DNA of 64,000 nt from Anaerolineaceae bacterium (lineage in GTDB: Bacteria > Chloroflexota > Anaerolineae > Aggregatilineales > Phototrophicaceae): contig JACKCG010000005.1 in NCBI GenBank assembly GCA_020634135.1, positions 248,001-312,000 on the forward strand. The letters are read 5' to 3'. Made by a program: the position numbers and the translations under genes. The notes beneath the pieces are model-generated. The model had not been told where the DNA came from, did not search any database, and saw only the letters and a program-made list of their open reading frames with translations. Each line of letters starts with the position of its first letter. Positions within the stretch are counted from its first letter, which is position 1. Shown in pieces: positions 58,240-64,000 of the stretch.

Positions 58240-59649
58240 ATGGAACTTAACCCGAATCGATTCATGGAAACGGCTGTCATCGCGCTGGAAGACATCCGAC
58301 TGCAATCGGCGCTCGAACGGGCTACGGGTAATGCCGATGGACGCCGCCGCCAGATGCTGGCCGAACTGGATGGGCCGGATGCATTGCGACTCCAGGGGCG
58401 GGCTGCCCGCCTGCGCGCAATGGCCGATTTGCCCGACCTGTTGGAACAGGTCGAACGCCAGGTCACAGCCAACAATGGGCATGTTCTATGGGCCGTAGAC
58501 GGCGACGAGGCAAATCGCCATGTTCTGGACATCTGCCAGAAGCACAACCTCAAACGTGGTGTCAAAAGTAAAAGCATGGCAACCGAAGAAATCGGCCTGC
58601 TGCCCGTGCTGGAAAAAGCCGGGATTACGATGCTGGAAACCGACCTGGGTGAATATATCGTCCAGTTAAGCGGCAGCCATCCCAGCCATATCATTATGCC
58701 GGTCATGCACATGACTAAAGATCAGGTTGGCGATCTCTTCGAGGAAAAGCTGGGAATGCCGCCTACAGACGAGGCAGCGGATATGACGGCCTTTGCCCGG
58801 CAGACGCTGCGTGAGGAATTCCTGGCGGCGGATTTCGGCATGAGCGGGGGCAATTTCATCATCGCGGAAACCGGAACACTGGTGATTGTCACCAACGAAG
58901 GGAATGGACGGCTCTCTACCGGGATGCCACCGGTACATATCGCTGTAGTGGGCATTGAGAAGATCATCCCCACCTGGGAGGACTTCGCCACGTTGATTCA
59001 ACTCTTGCCGCGCAGCGCCACCGGCCAGCGAATGAGCGTCTACACCAATATGATTAATGGCCCGGCGCGGGATGGCGAACCGGACGGCCCTCAGGCGTTC
59101 TACCTGATTCTGCTGGATAACGGGCGCAGTGATGTGTATGCCAGCGAGTATGCCGAGGCGTTGGCCTGCATCCGCTGCGGCGCGTGCCTGAACGCCTGCC
59201 CGGTGTACCAGAATATCGGCGGTCATGCTTACGGTTCGGTGTACTCCGGCCCGATTGGGGCGGTGCTGACTCCGCTCCTGAAAGGCAAAGAGAATGCCTC
59301 CCTGCTTCCGTTTGCGTCCTCGTTATGCGGGGCATGTCAGGCCGCCTGCCCGGTGATGATTAATCTACCGGATATGCTGCTCAAACTGCGGCGCGACTTG
59401 CAGACCGAGCAGGAGCCAATGTGGCGCTTCGGATTGAAGGCGTGGGCGTTCGGGATGCAGCACCCATTGTTGTTCGAGATCGGTGGCAAGGCCGCCAGCG
59501 CTGCCACCCGCATGATGGCCGAAACTACCGGGAGCGGCCATCTGGAAAGACTGCCATATCCGTTAAGCGGCTGGACGGATCACCGTGATTTCCCGCCGTT
59601 TGCCGGGCAGTCCTTCCATGACTGGTGGCGGAAGAACCGGGGTTCGTAG
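58240..59649 (+). CDS. LutB/LldF-like iron-sulfur protein
   Basis: A 469-residue protein of the LutB family, whose members take part in L-lactate oxidation with LutA and LutC. The N-terminal LUD domain includes KSMATEEIGLLPVLEK near 110 and GGNFIIAETGTLVIV near 205. Two 4Fe-4S sites follow: CIRCGACLNACP near 309 and CGACQAACP near 366. LutA and LutC are not adjacent, so it may act alone or with distant partners. Divergent from the PBP gene; no clear promoter boxes seen. Confidence 0.9.
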   Translation: MELNPNRFMETAVIALEDIRLQSALERATGNADGRRRQMLAELDGPDALRLQGRAARLRAMADLPDLLEQVERQVTANNGHVLWAVDGDEANRHVLDICQKHNLKRGVKSKSMATEEIGLLPVLEKAGITMLETDLGEYIVQLSGSHPSHIIMPVMHMTKDQVGDLFEEKLGMPPTDEAADMTAFARQTLREEFLAADFGMSGGNFIIAETGTLVIVTNEGNGRLSTGMPPVHIAVVGIEKIIPTWEDFATLIQLLPRSATGQRMSVYTNMINGPARDGEPDGPQAFYLILLDNGRSDVYASEYAEALACIRCGACLNACPVYQNIGGHAYGSVYSGPIGAVLTPLLKGKENASLLPFASSLCGACQAACPVMINLPDMLLKLRRDLQTEQEPMWRFGLKAWAFGMQHPLLFEIGGKAASAATRMMAETTGSGHLERLPYPLSGWTDHRDFPPFAGQSFHDWWRKNRGS

Positions 59650-59670
59650 TGGAAAACGGCACGTAACAGC

Positions 59671-59949
59671 GTGGTACTGGTTTCCCTTAACGCGATTTTC
59701 GCTTACCTGGCGCTGCGCCTGGCCTGGCGGGCATGGGGGCGTGCCATCCCATTTCTAGGCGCCGGGTGGAGCACAATCAGCGCCGAAGTTCGCCACCCGG
59801 ATTTTCGCTATCATGTCGAACGTCGGCGGGCGATCAGCGTTGCTGGCAGGTTTTTATTTGGTGGCCTGCTCTGGACCGGTGTATGCGCTGCTGCTGTTGG
59901 TTCAGGTCTGTTTTTCGGAATACAGGCGGTACGCCTACTGCTGATTTAA
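59671..59949 (+). CDS. Small two-segment membrane protein
   Basis: 92 residues from GTG, 21 bp after the LutB-like stop, ending before a strong terminator, so the two genes form one operon. Hydrophobic segments at about 3-20 and 62-88 flank an amphipathic middle (WSTISAEVRHPDFRYHVERRR). Not recognised; it might anchor the iron-sulfur protein to the membrane (inference). Confidence 0.65.
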   Translation: MVLVSLNAIFAYLALRLAWRAWGRAIPFLGAGWSTISAEVRHPDFRYHVERRRAISVAGRFLFGGLLWTGVCAAAVGSGLFFGIQAVRLLLI

Positions 59950-59954
59950 GCAAA

Positions 59955-59987
59955 GAGGGTAAGCCGATTTGTGCTTACCCTCCTTTT
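59955..59987 (+). terminator. Intrinsic terminator
   Basis: GAGGGTAAGC (59955-59964) and GCTTACCCTC (59973-59982) form a perfect 10-bp stem followed by CTTTT. It closes the plus-strand operon and may also stop the converging cyclophilin gene. Confidence 0.9.
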
Positions 59988-60012
59988 ATCTCCGCGTTTT
60001 GCTTTATGCCGA

Positions 60013-60507
60013 CTAGCTCTCGACAATCGTTACCGACACGAGCTTGTCGCCTTGTTCAATGGAGTCCACGACGGTTTGGCCGCTGCCCATAACCTTACCA
60101 AATACGGCGTGCTTGCCGTCCAGCCAGGGGGTTTCAACATGGGTGATGAAAAACTGTGACCCGTTGGTGTTCGGCCCGGCATTCGCCATACTCAGGACTC
60201 CGGGGCCATCATGCTTGAGCTTGAGCGCCGCCGGCTCATCATTCCACTTGTAGCCAGGGCCGCCGCGCCCGCTGCCTTCCGGGCAGCCACCCTGCACCAT
60301 GAACGGCGGCTGCTTGATGACCCGGTGGAAGTTCAACCCATCGTAAAAGCCGTCACGTGCCAGAAACACGAAGTTATTCACAGTAATCGGCGCTTCTTTC
60401 GCATGGAGCTGGATATCGAACTCACCACGACTGGTATTGAAGCGGGCTACATAGTTTCTGCTGGGGTCAATCTGCATCGCCGGGGGGCTGCTGTATTTTT
60501 TAGGCAT
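60013..60507 (-). CDS. Cyclophilin-type peptidyl-prolyl isomerase
   Basis: It speeds cis-trans isomerisation at prolines. The 164 residues show FHRVIKQPPFMVQGGCPEGSG, ALSMANAGPNTNGSQFFI-like NTNGSQFFITHVETPWLDGKH and FGKVMGSG, all cyclophilin marks. No signal peptide, so cytoplasmic. The ATG is preceded by AAGGAAGG. Converges on the terminator at 59955. Confidence 0.96.
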   Translation of the reverse strand: MPKKYSSPPAMQIDPSRNYVARFNTSRGEFDIQLHAKEAPITVNNFVFLARDGFYDGLNFHRVIKQPPFMVQGGCPEGSGRGGPGYKWNDEPAALKLKHDGPGVLSMANAGPNTNGSQFFITHVETPWLDGKHAVFGKVMGSGQTVVDSIEQGDKLVSVTIVES

Positions 60508-60610
60508 GAGATGCCTTCCTTTCGCTAAGTCAATTGTGTCACCAGTTTACCACAATCACAAAATGCGTGCGGATCAGACATTCAGCCTATGCCTCCTGCC
60601 ACAGTAATCC

Positions 60611-61837
60611 TCAGTCGCCAGCCTCTATTCCTGTGGAGATTGCCTGCTGATCTGGCAAGCTGTCTATCCCACTGCGGACAATCTGCCACAGCTCATAAGC
60701 AATCGGCAGCATGGAGATGAACCACAGGCCATAGGCTATACCGTGTAACATCGCTTGCGAGTCGTGGAGGAAAATACCGGCCCAGAGGAAAATTCCACCC
60801 AGATGAACGGCAGCCAGGCTGAACCAATTCCCGCCCAGCGTCGGTACCGAATCGGGAAGGAAGGCGCGCCGGAAAAGCAGCGGGATGATCCCGTATCCGA
60901 ACTGGAGTACCCAGCCATAAATCAGAGCCTGCGGCGCGTTCTGCTCAATACCTGCGCCAGGGAATCCCGGTACTCCCAGGATAATAAGCGGCGCAACCAG
61001 GACCGGGGCAAGAATCCACACGTAGGAGGTAATCAGGTGCAGAATCCCTGGCGTTCTCAACTTATGGTCGCCAATGAGCGGCTTGATGACATTCAGCAGC
61101 AGCCAGATCGTCGCGCTCAGGTGCAGAATCAGTCCTGGCACTGAAAACAGGTTAGACTGGAACCAAGGCCCTAGCACCAGCCCCAGTGCGCCGAGAGTCA
61201 TCATCCAGAAGATGCGTGTAGTCGAATGCGGCCAGGCAAGCGAACGTCCGGTGAAACTCGGGTACAGGTCAATCAGCAGGCCGGCGAACACCATTGACAT
61301 GAATCCCCAATTGTTCGCATGGATATGAACTTCAAGCGGCACTTTGATCTGCAGTGGCACGCCCCAACCCTGCCACAATCCGGTGCCAACGATAATACCC
61401 AGGAGCAGATAAGCCAGGCCCATAATGTAGAATTTGCGCCCGGCTTGCGGATCACCGTCAACTCGTCTGGAGCGCAGTTTCCATAGCTGCACCATGAGCA
61501 AGGTAGCCGCAACAAAGATCAGCGTGCCGCCAGCCGTAATCAACGCGCCATTCACCATCGGAATACCGATCAGCAGAATGAGCAGCCCCAGATTTAATGT
61601 CAACCAGATATCCCACCGAACTTTGGGGCGTGGCAACTTTGCCCGTGCCGTAACGACAATTGGCAAGATACCAAAGGCCAGTTCGGTCAGCGCACCCAAC
61701 GTGATGAAATGTACCCTCACCCAGCGCAGCCCGGCAAAGGTAGGCAGAAAGTCAAAACTGATGAGCGAGGCATCCAGCGCACCCAGGACGGCCAGCGCGA
61801 TGTATAGAAAAGTCACGAGAAAATAGGGATTGAGCAC
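60611..61837 (-). CDS. Heme-copper-oxidase-like / NnrS-like 12-segment membrane protein
   Basis: A 408-residue membrane protein of about twelve helices starting at GTG with GAGGAGG before it. Conserved histidines fit a heme-binding helix bundle: WVRVHFITLGALTELAFG near 40, VPLEVHIHANNWGFMSMVFAG near 167 and LHLSATIWLLLN near 230, plus HLITSYVW and HLGGIFLWAG. The pattern H-x-H then F-x-x-x-F-x-G resembles subunit I of cbb3-type oxidases and NnrS. No partner subunit with CuA or cytochrome c motifs is nearby, so it may handle NO or act as an uncharacterised heme protein. Third gene of the operon. Confidence 0.75.
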   Translation of the reverse strand: MLNPYFLVTFLYIALAVLGALDASLISFDFLPTFAGLRWVRVHFITLGALTELAFGILPIVVTARAKLPRPKVRWDIWLTLNLGLLILLIGIPMVNGALITAGGTLIFVAATLLMVQLWKLRSRRVDGDPQAGRKFYIMGLAYLLLGIIVGTGLWQGWGVPLQIKVPLEVHIHANNWGFMSMVFAGLLIDLYPSFTGRSLAWPHSTTRIFWMMTLGALGLVLGPWFQSNLFSVPGLILHLSATIWLLLNVIKPLIGDHKLRTPGILHLITSYVWILAPVLVAPLIILGVPGFPGAGIEQNAPQALIYGWVLQFGYGIIPLLFRRAFLPDSVPTLGGNWFSLAAVHLGGIFLWAGIFLHDSQAMLHGIAYGLWFISMLPIAYELWQIVRSGIDSLPDQQAISTGIEAGD

Positions 61838-61849
61838 GAGTACCTCCTC

Positions 61850-62098
61850 TTATTGATTGGTATGTTGTTCATGAGCGAGCAGCTCACGAGCTTTAGCCCC
61901 GCGAAACGGGTATCCCATCATGACCCCAGCCAGGCAGAAGTCAAATACGCCGCCAGCTATCGGCACCAGCGCGATGAGCGCTACAACCGTTCCCAGCGTA
62001 TCCTTGAGAACAACCAGGCCCAGGGACACTAGAATGCCCCCTGCAATAACGCGCATCATCCGCCCTTGGGCACTGGTCATAAATGTGATGAATATCAT
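61850..62098 (-). CDS. DUF2892 (YgaP-like) small membrane protein
   Basis: 82 residues with two membrane segments, family DUF2892, the same domain that ends E. coli YgaP, where it follows a rhodanese. The pattern QGRMMRVIAGGILVSLGLVV and the later AGGVFDFCLAG with a Cys fit. Start ATG is preceded by CAGGAGAAAT. Placed between the ferredoxin-cupin gene and the heme-copper-like gene with gaps of 27 and 12 bp. Confidence 0.85.
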   Translation of the reverse strand: MIFITFMTSAQGRMMRVIAGGILVSLGLVVLKDTLGTVVALIALVPIAGGVFDFCLAGVMMGYPFRGAKARELLAHEQHTNQ

Positions 62099-62125
62099 GT
62101 CATTTCTCCTGGTTATGCCCTGAGT

Positions 62126-62671
62126 TCAGGCAATACGGGTTGCAAGGAAAACCAGGCGCGTCTCAGCTTCTACGCCACGTTTAGCGCCTTCCGGCGTAAT
62201 GACTGTCGCTCCCGCACGAACGGGGTGCCGTTCATCATCAACAGTCATCCACCCGGTTCCTTCAAGAAAGTGATACACTGCCAGCGCCTCAGGATGCGGC
62301 GGAATCTCCTGGCCTACGTCAAGGCTGCCGATGATGACTTTCAGCTTTTCGCTCTCTGCCAATAGCTGCGGCTGCGGACCTTCTGGTGAGAAAATAACCT
62401 TTTCCTGCCAGTTCGGGTAGAATACAGGCTTCATTGAGTTCTCCTTCATTGAGGTGAGTACAATCTCAAAATATCGGCTGATGGCCTGCGTCGGGCAGAT
62501 GCGTTCACAATGCCCAGCGTAAGTACAGGCCTGGGGATTTACGACCACAGCAACGCCCTCTCTTATTGCCAGGGCATGGGTAGGGCATATCTGGACACAA
62601 AGCCCGCAGCCAGCACAGTGGTCTGAAATGATGATGGGCACTGGGTATTCATCTTCCTGGTGTAGTGCCAT
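62126..62671 (-). CDS. Ferredoxin-cupin fusion protein
   Basis: 181 residues. The N-terminal 70 are a bacterial 2[4Fe-4S]-type ferredoxin: first site CAGCGLCVQICP is complete, the second CTYAGHCERICP has Ala where the second Cys should be, so it may hold a 3Fe-4S cluster or none. After a linker, residues 75-181 form a single cupin (VGQEIPPHPEALAVYHFLEG with two His). Inside the frame an AAGGAG ribosome site precedes ATG for MKPVFYPN (start at 62434), so a free cupin may also be made. First gene of the operon. Confidence 0.8.
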   Translation of the reverse strand: MALHQEDEYPVPIIISDHCAGCGLCVQICPTHALAIREGVAVVVNPQACTYAGHCERICPTQAISRYFEIVLTSMKENSMKPVFYPNWQEKVIFSPEGPQPQLLAESEKLKVIIGSLDVGQEIPPHPEALAVYHFLEGTGWMTVDDERHPVRAGATVITPEGAKRGVEAETRLVFLATRIA

Positions 62672-62703
62672 GCCTCTTTGCCTTCATCTTTGCTGCTATA
62701 CTC

Positions 62704-62746
62704 AGCATAAGAGATGATCGGCATGTGGTCTTCGACTTTTGTCGAA
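62704..62746 (-). promoter_or_regulatory. Crp/Fnr-type operator and class II promoter
   Basis: TTCGAC-TTTT-GTCGAA (62731-62746) is a perfect 6-4-6 palindrome of the size used by Crp/Fnr regulators. A minus-strand TATGCT (62704-62709) would be the -10 box; that puts the start near 62697 and the palindrome centre 41.5 bp upstream, the classical class II activator position. The site lies between the regulator gene and its presumed target operon. Confidence 0.7.
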
Positions 62747-62830
62747 TTTGAGCTGCACGAATCGTGTGGAACTGCCCCAGACTAATCGGCTGGCAGAAAC
62801 AGGGCGGCAGAGACAAGGAGGAAAACAGAG

Positions 62831-63538
62831 TTGAACGATGAAGCGATTCGCGCACTAACAGCAGTCCCCTACTTCGCCGGCGTCAATACAGCCCTTATTG
62901 AGACCATCGCGAGGCACACCACCCGGCGGGAGTACGATGCCGGTCAGGTGGTATTCCTGGAAGGCGAACCAGAGGTCGCAATCTATATCGTCCAGCAGGG
63001 CTGGCTGAAGGCTGCCAAAATATCATCCGATGGTCGCGAACAAGTGCTGCATTTTCTGGGACCGGGTGAAGTATTTAATGCGATAGGTGTTTTTGTCGAG
63101 GCCACCAACCCCGCCACCGTCATCGCGCTTGAGCCGGTCATTGTCTGGGTTATCGAAAAACACGTCATCCTGAAACTACTGGATGACCACCCGGAACTGG
63201 CGCGGGTTGTGATCCGGCGATTGGCCGGGCGCGTCCAACAGCTTGTTTCGATGGTGGAGGACCTCTCGCTCCGAACAATCGAATCCCGCCTGGCTCGCTA
63301 TCTGGTCGAACAATCCACAGCCGATCAGTTGCAGCGCCCCCGGTGGGCAACCCAGGCTGAGCTGGCAAATCGGCTCGGTACTGTCCCCGATGTACTCAAC
63401 CGGGCATTGCGGAGTCTGGCAAAAGACCAGCTAATCCGCGTGGAACGACATCAGATACAAATCCTTGATCTCAACGGTTTAGAGGCAAAAGCGGGGCTGG
63501 AAAATAGCGGTTCACTATCCTCATCAAACAACCTCTGA
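62831..63538 (+). CDS. Crp/Fnr family transcription regulator
   Basis: 235 residues starting at TTG behind AAGGAGG. Residues 5-125 are a cyclic-nucleotide-binding fold (FLEGEPEVAIYIVQQGWLKAAK, LGPGEVFNAIGVFVE), 150-225 a winged helix (TQAELANRLGTVPDVLNRALRS then LIRVERHQIQILD). There is no N-terminal Cys cluster, so it is not an oxygen sensor of the FNR kind; the ligand may be a heme, a nucleotide or none. In the recognition helix the usual R-E-x-x-x-R appears as P-D-x-x-x-R, which may fit the unusual TTCGAC half-site. Confidence 0.93.
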   Translation: MNDEAIRALTAVPYFAGVNTALIETIARHTTRREYDAGQVVFLEGEPEVAIYIVQQGWLKAAKISSDGREQVLHFLGPGEVFNAIGVFVEATNPATVIALEPVIVWVIEKHVILKLLDDHPELARVVIRRLAGRVQQLVSMVEDLSLRTIESRLARYLVEQSTADQLQRPRWATQAELANRLGTVPDVLNRALRSLAKDQLIRVERHQIQILDLNGLEAKAGLENSGSLSSSNNL

Positions 63539-63573
63539 TCATCATGGTTATAGCGAAACATACGCCGCTTAGC

Positions 63574-63612
63574 TATAATTTTGGCATGTATTTCGATTTG
63601 TAATGGAGGTGC
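63574..63612 (+). promoter_or_regulatory. Promoter of the CbiM-like gene
   Basis: TATAAT at 63574-63579 and GGAGG at 63605-63609 precede the ATG at 63622. No clear -35 and no room for a riboswitch between the regulator stop and this gene. Confidence 0.55.
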
Positions 63613-63621
63613 AAGGTTGTC

Positions 63622-64000
63622 ATGTTCGTATCGCATTTAGCCATGCACATCCCCGATGGATTTCTGAGTGTTCCTGTTTCATTGTTTGGGTGGGCGCTGG
63701 CAATTGGCTTGATCGCAATTGCCTTAGGGCAAACGAAAAAAGTGTTGGGAGAACGTCAGGTGCCCCTGATGGGAATCCTCGCGGCATTTATCTTTGCGGC
63801 CCAGATGATTAACTTCCCCGTCGCAGGAGGCACTTCAGGTCATTTAATCGGCGGGATGCTGGCAGCGATACTCCTGGGACCCTGGGGGGCGGTACTGGTG
63901 ATGACCAGTGTCGTCGCCTTGCAGGCGCTGTTGTTCCAGGATGGCGGCCTGCTGGTGCTGGGCTTCAATATTTTTAATATGGGCATTGTATCCGCATTTG
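63622..64000 (+). CDS. CbiM-like substrate-binding subunit of a Co/Ni ECF transporter, 5' part
   Basis: 126 codons are visible before the window ends. The frame is MFVSHLAMHIPDGFLSVPVSL, then membrane segments and AGGTSGHLIGGMLAAILLGPWGAVL, a strong CbiM mark, and FQDGGLLVLGFNIFNMG. The metal-binding N-terminal M-H-I motif of the family would be at the second ATG (63643), so either start is possible; GGAGG favours 63622. CbiM brings cobalt for B12 (or nickel). NrdJ in this window needs B12, which fits but does not prove cobalt. Confidence 0.9.
   Translation, partial: MFVSHLAMHIPDGFLSVPVSLFGWALAIGLIAIALGQTKKVLGERQVPLMGILAAFIFAAQMINFPVAGGTSGHLIGGMLAAILLGPWGAVLVMTSVVALQALLFQDGGLLVLGFNIFNMGIVSAF

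Overview
The window looks like chromosomal DNA of a free-living bacterium, most likely a member of the Chloroflexota (Anaerolineae-like). This rests on a dcw cell-division cluster that lacks murE and murF, a B12-dependent ribonucleotide reductase, multi-domain sensor kinases, YfhO-type and GT-C membrane proteins, moderately high GC, and many TATAAT boxes and AGGAG ribosome sites. It is a judgement from gene content; no database was searched. No tRNA, rRNA, CRISPR array, transposase or phage gene was seen.

Layout. 1-5974 (minus): the N-terminal part of a secreted Ig-like-domain protein, a YdcF-family protein, a possible GvpU-like protein, and nrdJ split by an intein. 6190-8745 (plus): a YfhO-like membrane protein. 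8742-24300 (minus): the dcw cluster mraZ-rsmH-ftsL-ftsI-mraY-murD-ftsW-murG-two CvpA-like paralogues-murC-murB-ftsQ-ftsA-ftsZ, with MraZ-box arrays before mraZ and again before ftsQ. 24544-27271 (plus): thiolase and xseAB. 27285-31681 (minus): two linked hybrid sensor proteins. 32065-33737 (minus): uppP and a type I phosphodiesterase. 33916-42998: transporter, methyltransferase, secA, a three-gene unknown operon, adenosine deaminase and an MBL hydrolase. 43070-44053 (minus): a tandem GNAT protein. 53247-60507: DUF427, surE, a class A PBP, an orphan LutB-like protein and cyclophilin. 60611-63538: a small regulon around a Crp/Fnr regulator. 63622-end: start of a CbiM-like metal-uptake gene.

The stretch 44.5-53.1 kb stands out. 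Almost every recognisable gene there (trmD, a GT-C glycosyltransferase, DUF4031, a 2TM protein, an AXE1-type esterase, a GT2 glycosyltransferase, vapC, a methyltransferase, a CgeB-like glycosyltransferase) is broken by one or more small indels, while the frame is still well conserved between breaks. The rest of the window has none. Because essential trmD is hit too, a local patch of poor consensus sequence is the simplest reading; real decay is the alternative. The gene content is an envelope-polysaccharide type accessory region with a toxin-antitoxin pair.

Most interesting biology: (1) at 60.6-63.5 kb, a divergently transcribed Crp/Fnr regulator faces an operon of a ferredoxin-cupin fusion, a YgaP-like DUF2892 protein and a heme-copper-oxidase-like membrane protein, with a perfect palindrome centred 41.5 bp before the inferred start site; (2) MraZ boxes at two separate promoters of one dcw cluster; (3) an intein placed exactly before the radical cysteine of NrdJ; (4) tandem CvpA-like proteins where peptidoglycan genes sit, with murE and murF absent.
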